Source: Lumbricus rubellus (lineage: Eukaryota; Annelida; Clitellata; Crassiclitellata; Lumbricidae). Taken from it: 64,000 nucleotides of DNA. The notes below the pieces were generated by a model, which was given only the letters and a program-made list of their open reading frames with translations, had not been told where the DNA came from and made no database searches. Below are positions 10,621-22,456 of the stretch, piece after piece. The translations under genes were made by a program, and so were the position numbers. Each line of letters begins with the position of its first letter. Position 1 is the first letter of the stretch. The stretch spans positions 18,458,558 to 18,522,557 of the forward strand of contig OX243822.1 of assembly GCA_945859605.1 (NCBI GenBank), written 5' to 3'.

Positions 10621-11345
10621 ACTTTGTTAGTCTGAGTTGACGAAACGGGCAAACTTCGCATCATTCTGACTTTTGTATCGCTACTGAACTTTCTCCTCAG
10701 TCGAAAGCAAGCCCTATTCCTTTCGACTCAGTCTAATATAGAAACGGGTCACAGAGTCAGGCAAATTTAATCAGCTTGAAGTAGGCTAAAACCCCAGAAT
10801 TTACGGCTTTCCGTTCTTCTTCGGCGCTTTCGACCAAAATCGCCTGGCACTCAAATCGCCAGTCCTTTTCCTGTATCGGCTACACTGACGCTATTCCACA
10901 TGCAAAACGCTCAGTGAAGCTATGTAGGCCTATTAATGGTTTAATATGTTGACTTATAATTTTACGCGGCTGTTGCGGCGAGTAAGTTTGTATGGCGTCC
11001 CAACTTTCCAAACCATTTCTACTGAAGATCGCTGAGGGTAATTTGATTGGGAATAAATTGAATTGTTTCAACCAGCATTTGCTTCAATAATTAATTAATT
11101 TTCTTACGCCCTCGTTGTTTTGTGCTGAGCATTCGCGCAATTTCTCTGGACGGATAAAGTGGTCACACCTACCGATTTTAACTTTTGTCTTGTCTTCGTT
11201 GACCAGTTTTTAGCTATTAGTTGCATCAGTTCTTTGGGTGTAGTCCTATGTCCCTGTTTTGTCTTTTATATTTTCATTGACTCCATGTTTAACGAGAAGC
11301 TCGTGATTAATATCCGATTGCCACCAAACATCCTTTAATTAGACA
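10621..11345 (-). pseudogene. Decayed fragment of the ankyrin/Mab-21 family (copy 4)
   Basis: Similar at nucleotide level to the 4250-4870 part of copy 1: the GTTGACGAAAC stretch near 10635, the CTTCTTCGGCGCTTTC stretch (GS motif region) near 10820, CTCAAATCGCCAGTC near 10850, and the TGTCTTTTAT/AACGAGAAG stretch near 11265-11300. No long frame remains. It carries AGGCCT at 10926-10931 where copies 1-3 have no insertion. It stops close to the tandem-end element that begins at 11371. Only the region from the last ankyrin repeats to the start of the nucleotidyltransferase is left. Confidence 0.65.
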
Positions 11346-11587
11346 CGGTGCAGAAGACGACAATAAACGTGGTGACCCGTCATAATAGCCCCGTCAAAAC
11401 AGCCCCGTCAAAACAGCCCCGTCATAATCGCCCAAGAACAAAACAGCCCAGAAAACTTCAGTTCCCGACAAAATAGCCCCGTCAAAATAGCCCCGTCAAA
11501 ATAGCCCCGTCAAAACAGCCCGTGTAAACAATCCAGTCATAGACGAAACGGACAATTGTTTTAGATATATAAAAACATTCATCCAGC

Positions 11588-11813
11588 CAGTGGCGCAACT
11601 AGGGGGGTGCTGGGGGGTGCTTGAGCACCCCCCAGGCTAAAAAGGTGACCCACGCAATTTTTCCAAATCCGATGAGTTTTTTTGGTGCGTGGGGGGTGGG
11701 GGGGGTAGGGGTCATTCGGTCTTTAAGATTTCACAATCAAGCAAGTTCCTTTGGCACTCGCTACTTCGCACCATCTGAGCACCCCCCAGGAAAATTTTCT
11801 GGTTGCGCCCCTG
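11588..11813. mobile_element. hAT-type MITE nested in element A
   Basis: A 226-bp element with 15-bp imperfect terminal inverted repeats (CAGTGGCGCAACTAG and, inverted, CAGGGGCGCAACCAG) and an exact 8-bp target duplication CATCCAGC at 11580-11587 and 11814-11821. The CAG...CTG ends and 8-bp duplication are standard for hAT elements. It is G-rich near the left end and has no coding capacity. Confidence 0.85.
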
Positions 11814-11949
11814 CATCCAGCTTCCATTTCTTAAGCGTTTTATCATTCATCAACCTTCTATTTAATTAAGATCTATAAAACCTTCATTCAGCTACCATTT
11901 CTGAGGCGTTTTATCTGGATCAAAGTTTTTTAAGGATCTAATAATTAAT

Positions 11950-12275
11950 CGGAGCTGGATGAAGGTATTATAGATCTTAAGTAGAAGCTGGATGAATGGT
12001 GAAACGCTTAAGAAATGGAAGCGGGATGAAGGTTTTATAGATCTTAAGTAGAAGCTGGATGAATGATAAAACGCTTAAGAAATGGAAGCGGGATGAAGGT
12101 ATTTATATTTTAAATAGAAGCTGGATGGATGATCAAACGCTTGAGAAATCGGAGCTGGATGAAGATTTTATAGGTCTTAAATAGAAGCTGGATGAATGAT
12201 AAAGCACTTAAGAAATGGAAGCGGAATGAAGGTATTTATATTTTAAATAGAAGCTGGATGTATGATGAAACGCGA
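11950..12275. repeat. 67-bp minisatellite inside element A
   Basis: Successive starts of GAAGCTGGATG at about 11984, 12051, 12117, 12184 and 12250 give units of 66-67 bp. Each unit has two related halves (GAAGCTGGATGAATG and GGAAGCGGGATGAAGG). Inverted partial units occur on the left side near 11815-11910, so the core of the element is itself partly palindromic. Confidence 0.8.
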
Positions 12276-12589
12276 AGTTCGTGTACCAACGGAAGTCAAC
12301 TTAAACTTTACAAGCATTATTTTCATCAATTCGGCTTCCTTAAAAAGACGTTAATTTCGTCGTTCTATTTTTTCACGAAAATCGTGTTATTCCGCGACTT
12401 TGTCGGTCCCCGACAAAATAGCCCCGGGCTGTTCTGACGGGGCTATTTTGACGGGGCTGTTTTGTCGTTGGGCGATTTTGACGGGGCTGTTTTGTCGTTG
12501 GGCGATTATGACGGGGCTGTTTTGACGGGGCTATTTTGACCGGGCTATTATGATGGGGTGCCCAATAAACGTACATTTTACTTGCGCTC

Positions 12590-14400
12590 TCTTCTGCTGC
12601 ATCCCAATGACGACTTAGAACCAATCTCTTCAAGCTCTCCTAACCCGATTTTATCAAGTTCCGCCGCACGACCACCATCATCATCGACTACAACCGTGGT
12701 ACCACGCTATCTCCTCGGCTTGACCTCCCTGGATTTTGACTTACAACCGGAACAAAAAGGGCAGATCTGGCTGCTGCGGACTTGATTTGATATAGCGGCG
12801 ATGGATTGATTACCTTATCTTCCTGACGTGGCTTTTGAGGGTGCTGAGAAATTCTTGCAGATTTACATTACATTGCATTAATTACATTACATTACAAAAT
12901 CCTTCAATATACTTATTGTAAGAGATAAGGTCTGTCACGCATTAAGGGAGACAGTATCAAAGCCTACAAATGTAAAACGCTTCTAGCCTCTTATCTAATG
13001 CTGTTACCATTGTGTGGGGCTCTGGCAAAGTCGATGAAGAAATAAAGACCAAAACCAGTGAATTGTTTCTTGTTTGCAATACGATTGAATGCATTATTTA
13101 TAAATTCCTCAGATAAACTTGGGTTAAAATTGTCAAAATTTGTAGTTTCATTAGGCCTACCTGCGTATGAGCAATTTCACCACAAGTCGTAGTTGAACAA
13201 TCAGCGGTGAACAAGTCCACGGCTTATGTCTGAATGACTTAAATGCTTACGGTAGCCTATAGTATATATACTAATCTACCTGCATGCTATATGATTATCT
13301 TAGCACTCTACTTAGGCCTAATCACTTGAATATGACCCGTACAATGTAAATTAAAATCACAGAGAGACGCTATATTAATCTTGGACTCAGTATCATTTAT
13401 AATATTTTGTTATAGAAGATAATGTTGGACTATCTTGCGTCTGACTGCCTGAAGTGCTGATACATGTAGTTATCCACTTGCGATATCTTGTTGGTCGATA
13501 GTCTAGCACTCTACTTAACCACTTGAATAAAAAATTATGAGCCGTAATCACAAAGAGACACGCTATTAATCTTCGACTCAAGTATCGTTCAGCCGATTTG
13601 ACTATAATAGACGATAATGAAGCCCCTATCGGATAAAAATAGGCTACCTTTATTGAGCACTTCCTGATTATCAGGTTGAAACTTGCATGATTTTAAGGGT
13701 CGTCGGTGACTCGACCAAGCAATTTAATTATGTCTGTGAAAGCTTTTATAACGCGATGCATCATTGGGTTTAATTCGGAATCAATAAGAGCAACGAGTGT
13801 CAAGTCGTGCCAGATTAATTTTATCGATGGCAGAATTCAGCGGCATACAATCGCCTCCTTTCTCACTTATAATGTGCTCACATTTAGCCTACTATTCTTT
13901 TCCGCCTTTTTAAACCACTCACCGAGTGGCTGCTCCATTAGTCACTCGTTGACGTTAATATGCTATTTCATGTCAATCAGTATCGTTTAATGAACTTATA
14001 GACGATAATACATCGGATTAGATCACTCTCATTCGGCATTTATGATAACGAAATTGAAATAAAAGACATCCTGCACACAATCTATTCTAACAATCATATC
14101 TTTATGACATTTGTAACCCTAAGGGTTGGTGCTTGGACCAAACAATAGACTATTATCTGCGGAAGCCTGTATTGAAGAAGGCCGCGTCTAGTCGTGCTAG
14201 ATTTAACGAGGGCTGAATTCAACGACATACGATCACTACATCCCTCCCCTCAAATTTGCACAAATTTAATAGACCTATGCTTTCCCATCATTTGTAATAA
14301 GTGTGATCCATGAGTCTGATCCATAAGTCAGATCCATAAGTCGCTCGTCCGTGTCAATGTCCAATGTGTACGCGTTGTGGTGGCGAGCGAGACGAGGATA
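12590..14400. repeat. Dispersed repeat R1, copy 1 (left part)
   Basis: Non-coding sequence shared with 37640-38700 (for example ACCATTGTGTGGGGCTC near 13005 and 37717), with 17600-18450 (the GAGTGGCTG...GTCACTCGTTGACGTT part near 13923 and 17655) and with 50580-50990 and 55090-55760. The hAT-type element 14410-15213 interrupts it and it resumes to about 16010. No protein of a known transposon is visible, and boundaries are approximate. Confidence 0.5.
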
Positions 14401-14409
14401 AGCACAGGG

Positions 14410-15213
14410 CAGGGCCGGCGCTAGCACCCCCCACGCCCCCCATTTGGGGGGGGGGCCCGAGTTTGAAGGGGCCCCAGGGGCCCCCCAAATTTAGCTGGTC
14501 ATTATGCCTATTTGTGACTGCATATTTCTTAAACCTGCGCATTTATTTGAGGCCCCAGATCCGGCCTGGTGCATGCCTCAACTAACCATACGGCACTGCC
14601 ATAGCATACCTAATTCAAACGTCATACCGGCCATACTGATTTTGGACGTAAGTAAAGCCATTTAAACTAACTCAGGCAGTTTCATCCACTTTCTCAAACA
14701 CAACATTTATAAATTGTAACTTATTGTAATTGCTAATTGGATGAGGCTCCAAAATAAAACCTGCGTGAGGCCCAAACATTAAACCCTGTGTAGTGTTCCA
14801 GATCGATGTCCATGGTACGTGTCTGATCTTAAGTTTGCAAGGGGTCTCAAATGTAGCTGGTAATTAATAATTATACCTTTCATGACGGTTCTATCCTGAT
14901 TCCTGAAACCACGCAAATCGGACAAATTTAAACAATGGAGAGGGGACACTCTGAAGTCCTAAACCACGACTAGCCTAACAGCATTAAAAAATGGGCAATT
15001 TTGTAAAGATGACCGCTTAAAATTCTACAATTACAGCGTGGAAATTCCAAAAAAATTCAAAATTGGGAGGGGACATTTAGTGATGTCTTACACTATGTCT
15101 TTCAGCACTTAGCCTATTATTATGAGAAATTTTGCTGAGATGACAACTCAAGGTATGGGGGCCTCAAGTTTTATTTTGGGGGGGGGGCCCCCGGTACCCT
15201 AGCGCCGGCACTG
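14410..15213. mobile_element. hAT-type non-autonomous element
   Basis: An 804-bp element with ends CAGGGCCGGCGCTAG and CTAGCGCCGGCACTG (near-perfect inverted repeats) and an exact 8-bp target duplication GCACAGGG at 14402-14409 and 15214-15221. G/C homopolymer runs lie just inside both ends. No transposase frame is seen. It splits an R1 repeat. Confidence 0.88.
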
Positions 15214-15221
15214 GCACAGGG

Positions 15222-16010
15222 ACTACGTTCCTTCGCCAATGCATGCATGCTCGTGCATTGCATTTCCGTGCTCGGTACCAGGCAGTGACAGTCCCAAGCC
15301 TGGATGAAGGAAAACGACGCTAAAGAGCTTCATATGCAGAATTGCAGACAGCATGTTTGCACTTTGTTTCAGAACGGTTAATAATAATATTGTGTTGATG
15401 TCAGTCATAGTTAATTATGCAAGAATACGCCACCGTAAATATTATTGTTGCAAATGAAACTTGTTTCAAACCAAAAGTTAGGCTACGCTGATATCACTCT
15501 ACAACAAATTGTTTTACCGGTACTTCTGCAAAATCTTTGACTGTTTTTTTGTATAGCATTTGACGTGCTGAACACGATGGTGTTCTCAGAATTGTTGTAG
15601 GCCTATCACATAAGGTTTTTGAAAAAAACGGCATTCGTGATTTTAACCGAAATGATCATTTATTGCATAGGCTACATTTACAATATAGGCCCTACTATAA
15701 TAATTGTCAAGGTAATTTTCGTGATCAGCAGCAGAAACTGCTTAAGAAACACCTGAAAGTGTTCAGGAAGCAAAATGACTGTTGTCCAGTGTATCACTGT
15801 GTGTGTCGCAGGAAAAATATCTCAGCAATTGGCCAAATTGGCCAAAATAATGGCGTCGTTGATTATTACCACATTCAAAAGTGGTGGTTACCGGAGACTG
15901 CCGCCATCGAACAATGTTAGGAATTTGTTTTATACGGTAATTTTGGATAAACATGACCGCCAAACGAAACCTGGACACTTCATGCAGTTTGTGTACTTTT
16001 CCAGAATGAA
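15222..16010. repeat. Dispersed repeat R1, copy 1 (right part)
   Basis: It continues R1 after the hAT insertion: the CAGTGACAGTCCCAAG block near 15283 also occurs near 18272, 38588 and 55320, and the GTGGTGGTTACC block near 15880 recurs in related form near 49795 and 55625. It has no coding content that can be supported. Confidence 0.5.
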
Positions 16011-16037
16011 CCATTGTTTCGGCCAAAATTATTTGAT

Positions 16038-16920
<883 letters not shown>

Positions 16921-16924
16921 AGTT

Positions 16925-17290
16925 AATGTTTCATACCAAGTTTCTCTTTTCCGAGACAGTGCCTTCTATTGGGTTCATATCCGGACTAATGTTTTGCCCG
17001 GCCACGGAAGAATCTCTAGTCTAAACCAACGTCATTGAAGAAATTCTTTATCAGGTTCGCTGTGTGGCAAGGTGCACTGTCTTGCATGAAGACACAGTTC
17101 CCATCTGGAAACCAACCGTTTAGCTGGGGCAGAAGACGTTTTTCTATGACAGTTTTGTATTGTTCTGCATTCATCATGCCATTGACAACGAAGAGTCGAC
17201 CGGGACCCTTCACAGAGACAACGCTCCACACCATAACTTTTGGCGGATGCTTAACCTTTTCCACGAGGCATTGTGGTAAGAATACATTAG
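16925..17290 (-). pseudogene. Tc1/mariner transposase fragment (middle part)
   Basis: On the minus strand: KVMVWSVVS, GRLFVVNG, NAEQYKTVI, WFPDGNCVFMQDSAPCHTA (the second catalytic Asp of the DDE triad is the Asp in MQDSAPCH) and, after a frame break near 17000, SPDMNPIE carrying the final acidic residue. The N-terminal helix-turn-helix half is missing. The frame continues beyond 17290 only through sequence that is the reverse of a second transposase tail lying on the plus strand, so the fragment really ends near 17285. Confidence 0.7.
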
Positions 17291-17472
17291 TCCGATCATA
17301 AACCCAATAGAAGGAATCTGGCACATCTTGAAGGACAAAGTCAACGACGTCATCTCCACTAACAAACGGCAACTAATCGAACGAATTGTTGAAGTGTGGC
17401 ATCGCAATGAGGAAATCCCGCAACTTATCGCAAAGTACTATAAGAATATTCCAAAACGTAGGCCTATATAAA
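17286..17472 (+). pseudogene. Tc1/mariner transposase C-terminal fragment, inverted
   Basis: The plus strand reads ISPIINPIEGIWHILK, then an Arg/Lys-rich tail ending KNIPKRRPI and a stop. This is the region after the last catalytic residue of a Tc1-like transposase. It directly abuts the minus-strand fragment 16925-17290, so two parts of a related element lie tail-to-middle in opposite orientation. The catalytic-Glu motif NPIEG is present on both sides, so two element copies or an inverted duplication are involved. Confidence 0.6.
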
Positions 17473-17599
17473 GGCTCTAATAAAGGTCCAAGGTCGTTCA
17501 ACTAAGAACTAGGGACACAGCACTAGCCTATATCGGCTGTGTAATTTGGTATGTTATGATGTTCTCAGTATGTTATATGATTTCCAAGTCATTTGATTG

Positions 17600-18450
17600 C
17601 ATTTGCATAAAATAAGTGCAAACAATTTTTGTAGGCTACCTTTTTAACCAATGACCGAGTGGCTGGTTCATTAGTCACTCGTTGACGTTTATATCCTATG
17701 AATGTCACTCAATATCGTTTAATAGACTTATAGATAATAATGCAATAGATAAGATCACTTTCATTCGGCATTTTTATGATTACGAAATTGAAATCAAAGA
17801 CAACCTGCACACAATCTAATAAGCATTATCTTTATGACATTTATAACCCCTAAGAGTTAGTGAGTGGACGAAACAATAGACTATTATCTGCGAGAGCTTT
17901 TATTGAAGAAGAGCGCGTCTCAATAGCTGCAGTACTCGATTTATCAAGGGCAGAATTAAACGACACACAACCCCCTCACCCCATCCTTCCATCAGTGCCC
18001 ATTATTAATTAATTAATAGAACTTAGCTTATGCTTTTTCCACCATTTGACCACCGATCCATAAGTCTGATCCATAAGTCAATCCTCCGTGTTAATGTCTG
18101 ATGAGTAAGCTTACACCTTGTGGTGGAGAGCGAGCGAGCTCCATTCAACTCCGACCTCTGGCCTGCCGCAGACCTACCGGAGAGGATCAGCGACCCAGTA
18201 GGCCTACACAATGACGAAATGCCTTTGTCAATGCATTGCTCGTGCATTGCATATCCGTGCTCAGTACATGGCAGTGACAGTCCCAAGCCTGGACGAGAAA
18301 GGAGGGCGACGCTAAAGAGGGAGGTCAATGTATACGTGCTATGCATTTAGAGGAGGTAGGGTGACGAGAGCCCTCTTCGACAGGCACATCTAATTGATGT
18401 GCATGCTACCACTGTTTCTGTGACAGTGGCTTATGTCTTGCACGGTTCAC
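17600..18450. repeat. Dispersed repeat R1, copy 2
   Basis: It shares the TGGCTGGTTCATTAGTCACTC-type block (near 17660), the CCATAAGTCTGATCCATAAG block (near 18057, compare 14310) and the CAGTGACAGTCCCAAG block (near 18272) with other R1 copies. Its right part passes into the receptor duplication copy B. No coding region is supported. Confidence 0.5.
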
Positions 18451-18540
18451 CCATTCCAGTTTAGAGGTAATCGGAGACCTGCGCCGTAGTGGATGGAACT
18501 TTGGTGGCGCCGACTGTTTGGACCGTCATCGACTGAATCC

Positions 18541-18700
18541 GCATTCACTCATTCGTTCATTCATTCATTCATTCATTTCATTCATTCATTCATTCATTCG
18601 TTCGTTCGTTCGTTCATTCATTCATTCATTCGTTCATTAGATCAATCAATCAATCGATCAGTCATTCATTCAATTAATCAATCAATCAATCAATCATCCA
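18541..18700. repeat. (ATTC)n/(ATCA)n tetranucleotide tract
   Basis: ATTC units change to GTTC, then ATCA and related units. It lies at the 3' side of the minus-strand LINE fragment 18716-19040 and is likely its expanded tail. Confidence 0.85.
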
Positions 18701-18715
18701 TCTAGAAAACCTATG

Positions 18716-19040
18716 TAGCGACCTACTGCTCAGAGGCGCTCCCAGCACAACTCTTGTATTAGAGAACAGTTTTAAGATGCTTTCGAAACACGCGTGCAGA
18801 GTCCTAACTAAAACAGCATGCAGATCTAAGGGAAGATTATTCCACATGGTCGAATGAATCCCTGAAAAGGGGCAGGACGCTGTAGTAGCAGCAAGTGGCC
18901 TATAATTTATACGACAGTATTTAAACGCCCACCGACAAAGTTGACCAGTAACGGACGTCGAGCGAGAGAAAATCTCTAGTCAACAGCAATGCTGAGAAAA
19001 AACGAGTATAAGGATCGCCAAGACCAGATGTTTTAGGCAT
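18716..19040 (-). mobile_element. LINE (L2/CR1-like) 3' fragment
   Basis: Read on the minus strand it contains the usual end of such LINE proteins: a MWNNLPLDL-type segment and then APLSS shortly before the microsatellite tail. Part of the same sequence is present in the upstream duplication (about 310-480), so the insertion predates the receptor duplication. It is non-functional. Confidence 0.5.
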
Positions 19041-20050
19041 TCCATCCAACCTTTGCTCGACTATAGGCTACATGTAGCCTATAATAATTGGCATCGGAGC
19101 AGAACGTCGATTAGGATTGCAACAGGAAGCCGTGAACCGCGCCAGAGACACGAATTGCACAGCACATATGTGCTGTGCAATTCGTGTCTCTGGCGTTCGG
19201 ATATAAACTAAGATATTTCAAAACAAAATAGAGAGAAATAATTACCAGACAAGCCGTGGGTAATCTGAGAGCCTAGTGTGGTCCCGGGTGCTGTGATCTC
19301 CATTCAGTAGCCCCCTCCCTTCGAACACACCACCGGCTTGTTACCGGTTAACGACGCTGTTTCATATCAAGAATGATTAGTGTCGCCCTCCTTCTTTGCC
19401 TAGGCCTGTGTCTGGCACTGTCAAAGTACGAGCAGTGGCGGAGAACCCTAACCCATACATGCAGTTATTTATAAATGCGGACCCCATTGAAGCTGCGGAC
19501 CTTGGCCTCAAAGTCACCAACCTTAAATATATATAGGGCCTGTGTAATCTGGATGATTGGCTAAAGCACCAAGACAGAGAGACTGTTCAGTGTCTGACAG
19601 AAATGGAACCATGTGCAGATACATGTAGGCCTATAAGGCTATAAATGTAGAATTGTAGATGGACGGATCGAAGACCGACTCTCACAGATGCTGTCATTGT
19701 CGTAGTTCTCATCTGCAGCCGAGAGTCAGTAATTACCAGATGCAGCAGCAGATGAGACTCCAAGTGGTTCAAAGTCAGACGAGACAATTTATCTCTAATC
19801 AGACTCAGAGTCCGATCACTTAATGTGGATGCAGTTGTTTTCTTAATCGAAGGGCGCATCCCACAGTAGCAGAGTCTGCTTTCACTCGACTGGAATTAGT
19901 CGCCTATAGACTTGAGCGGAATTCTGCGATTTCTTGATCAGTAGGTAGTAGAATATCTTGATCAGTAAATAGTAGGATCTCTTGATCAGAATATAGATAG
20001 TAGGATCAGATTAGCAGTTATATACTCCGAAAAGAGGTTGGAATTAAAAG

Positions 20051-21118
20051 ATGTCTTTCCCTGACGCATCTTCCTACGATCAGATAACGATGAAAAACCT
20101 CAGCGACTCGACTCCTCAAGTGAACGTCGACATCGAGGAGTTTGAATATCTTAACGACGTTGATACTCTTCGCTACCAAGTCATGTACAAGTACAGTCTT
20201 CCGTTCATTCTGGTCTTCGGGATGTTGACCACCCCGTTCCCTCTGACGATCCTCATACGACGTCGAATGTGGCTCCGACACGAAGGATACTTCTACCTGA
20301 CCGCCTACCTCGTCGCTAACCTCGTCAACCTCGTCATAGTCTTCCTCCCGAAGACGCTCTACTTCTTCAACACGCAATGGCATTTTGCGGACACCTCCGA
20401 AGCGGCCTGCAAGATATGGTCGTTTCTCATGCACGTCATAAATTCCAGTGACTGGCTTCCTGTTGCAATCCTAGTCGACGTCCTGCTCCGCTGCCATCTG
20501 CAATCACCCCCTGGGAAAATCGGCTGTCGGAACTTCGCTGGAAAATACCGTACGCTGTTCGGCGCAAGGTTCATCACCGCTCTAGTGTACGTTGCGTCCG
20601 TTATGGTCAACTGGTGGTGTCTTCTCACCGCCCATCTCTTCCACTACGGTGACGACGAGTACATCTGTCACCTGAGCGTCATGTGGTACGAGGAGCTGTG
20701 GCTGTGGAGATTCATATCGAGCAGCGTCACGCAGTTCATCCCCGTCATCATAGTTACCCCGGTGTTGTGCCTCACGGTCGTCCTATTCGCCAGTCGTGGT
20801 GGTGGGAGCCAAGTCACCGCGGAGGAGGATTCGATGGACGCGGACGTCGAAGAGGACTCCAAGGAGTTGACGAGGCTTTCTGTGGGAGTCGGTGCCACCG
20901 TCTGTCTCCTCAAGTATCCGCATTATCTGCTTGAGATGATCGTTCAAACTCGTCGACTCACCTTCTACCACGAAGTCTATGCTGCATGGTACGCCACCGA
21001 GTTAGTCTTGTCCGTCCATCTGTTCCTTGTTCCGGTGTTGTGCATCGGTGTACTCCGAGAAACACGGGCAGCCATTCGCTCGATCAGACTCGACAGGCTC
21101 GGTCAACGAAGGTTTTGA
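20051..21118 (+). CDS. Rhodopsin-like 7TM receptor, single exon (copy B)
   Basis: A 355-codon frame with the same length and layout as the receptor at 1447-2514, differing at roughly two dozen residues. Most changes are conservative and cluster in the N-terminus (residues 10-16), the loop after TM3 (151-162), TM5 (231-236) and the third inner loop and tail. Cys120 and Cys206 and the seven hydrophobic segments are kept, as are the odd LRC and VPVLC motifs replacing DRY and NPxxY. ATG at 20051 matches the start of copy A. Both copies are free of frame breaks, while their flanks have diverged with indels, which argues that both are functional. The next gene downstream, on the opposite strand, is a broken ankyrin/Mab-21 copy. 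Ligand unknown. Confidence 0.8.
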   Translation: MSFPDASSYDQITMKNLSDSTPQVNVDIEEFEYLNDVDTLRYQVMYKYSLPFILVFGMLTTPFPLTILIRRRMWLRHEGYFYLTAYLVANLVNLVIVFLPKTLYFFNTQWHFADTSEAACKIWSFLMHVINSSDWLPVAILVDVLLRCHLQSPPGKIGCRNFAGKYRTLFGARFITALVYVASVMVNWWCLLTAHLFHYGDDEYICHLSVMWYEELWLWRFISSSVTQFIPVIIVTPVLCLTVVLFASRGGGSQVTAEEDSMDADVEEDSKELTRLSVGVGATVCLLKYPHYLLEMIVQTRRLTFYHEVYAAWYATELVLSVHLFLVPVLCIGVLRETRAAIRSIRLDRLGQRRF

Positions 21119-21185
21119 ATTGAAGACACAACATTTGTCAATTTGTCCGATGACTAAGCAAGTGACAGACTCTTACGGATCCAGT

Positions 21186-22245
21186 TAGCAGCGTTGCAAG
21201 GTGTTTGGGGGTCCTATGTAGAATTTCGGTGGTGGGCCCCTTCAGTGCTCGAACCCCCTCGATTAAAAAAAATGCTGCGCAAAGACGCCTGGCTATTTTG
21301 CTATGGACATTATACTATTTGCATACTTCGAACTCGAAATGAAACATAAAATTAACTTATTACAATAATAATTATTTTTCCCATTTAGGCATATCTTTAT
21401 CAAAATATTTTTAATTTCTTCAGTCTACCAGAGAAAATTGAATTAGACTTTCAATGACACTTTTGAGTTTGTGTACGCCGAACATTTAGGCTAGATTTGA
21501 TTACGTTCTGAATATTCAGAAAGTAGAAAAAAGGACTTTGATCTCTGGAGGGCCCCTGTACTGCAAAGGGTCCTGTGCACTGCACAGGCTGCATGCCCTA
21601 TTGCTACGACACTAGACCATGTCTAGCATGTTGTTCGATTCATTAATGCAACGGATTTCGATAATAAAAAGACATTCTATCAGATTACCGCATCAGCAAC
21701 TGTCAAATTCCAATACAATGTTTGTTTTCCATGTTATTCTATAGCATAATTTAGACTAGAATATGCAGAGTAGATAAAGCAATAACCCCTATAATTATTT
21801 GCGAAAGGTTTGGCAAAACTATATAGGCTATTCTGATCAAATTTTGCAAATATTCAAATCAATTCACATTTGCGTTGCATACAACAGTCAAATTTCAAAA
21901 AAATATTTTGAACAGAGCAAAATGTTATAGGCCCATAACACTTTTATCGAGTCCACTCACTGTTTTTCTGATGATCGAAAAACACAACATAATACTATAT
22001 ATCGTCATTTAAGCGAGCACCTACGATTAGGTTTTCTTGAAGCGACGGTCGAAATAGATTTATGATTAGAATTAGTCGCAATTAGGTGGGTCTACTTAGG
22101 TCGACTGTCCAGGACATTTCTCTAACAGTTGTCATATAATTCGCAGACGCAAGCTCAGCGCATAATCTTACTGCTCCAAATGTTCAATACTGGCAAACAT
22201 ATCAAAATTATAGTCATTTGTGTGCTGAAAAAACAACAGAACACG
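21186..22245. other. Region without recognised gene
   Basis: AT-rich intergenic DNA. The stretches near 21190-21250 and 21545-21610, rich in GGGCCCC and CCC, resemble ends of a small inverted-repeat element, but no convincing target duplication was found. No frame worth calling is present. Confidence 0.3.
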
Positions 22246-22249
22246 GGAC

Positions 22250-22400
22250 ACAGGAGGCATAGATCATAATGGTTAGAGAGCTCGGCCTGTAACGCGAAGA
22301 GTAGCCTTGAATGAGTTCGAGTATTCCAAGCCGGTTATTCTGTGCATTTCTATCAATTGCTCTGCGCCATCGATTTTCTGTCGTCTGGATGAGAATATCA
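22250..22400 (+). repeat. Probable tRNA-derived SINE
   Basis: A box-A-like TGGTTAGAGAG (near 22270) and a box-B-like GAGTTCGAGTATTCC (near 22316) are spaced as in a tRNA gene, with a CCTGTAACGCGAAG stretch between them as in an anticodon arm. It is followed by a tail part with GTCGTCTGGATGAGA, a motif common at the 3' part of animal SINEs. The box B region is disturbed and stems do not close fully, so this is not a functional tRNA gene. Confidence 0.45.
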
Positions 22401-22456
22401 AATTCAGTTATTTTCTTTACTGTAACATAAGAATTATTGTATTAATTCGATTGTTT

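Larger units (their letters stand above)
11371..12562. mobile_element. Tandem-unit inverted-end element A (non-autonomous)
   Basis: Both ends are arrays of about 14-bp units of the type GTCAAAATAGCCCC, inverted relative to each other (about 11371-11530 and 12410-12562). The termini read GGTGACCCGTCAT (left) and GGCACCCCATCAT (right, inverted). A direct repeat CAATAAACGT flanks it at 11361-11370 and 12563-12572, so the target duplication is 9-10 bp, a size typical of Mutator-like transposons. No transposase is visible. Inside are a hAT-type element (11588-11813) and a 67-bp minisatellite. Compare elements B (34910) and C (51068). Confidence 0.75.
18320..21185 (+). repeat. Segmental duplication, copy B (7TM receptor and 5' flank)
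   Basis: It matches 190-2580 as described there. Differences include the LINE end and microsatellite at about 18450-18865 and an extra short inverted repeat around 19150-19195 (GCACAGCACATATGTGCTGTGC). Confidence 0.7.

Noticed and set aside
20018..20434. 138-codon frame antisense to the second receptor
   Set aside because: Mirror of the receptor coding region. The same shadow exists in copy A, and there is no independent evidence.
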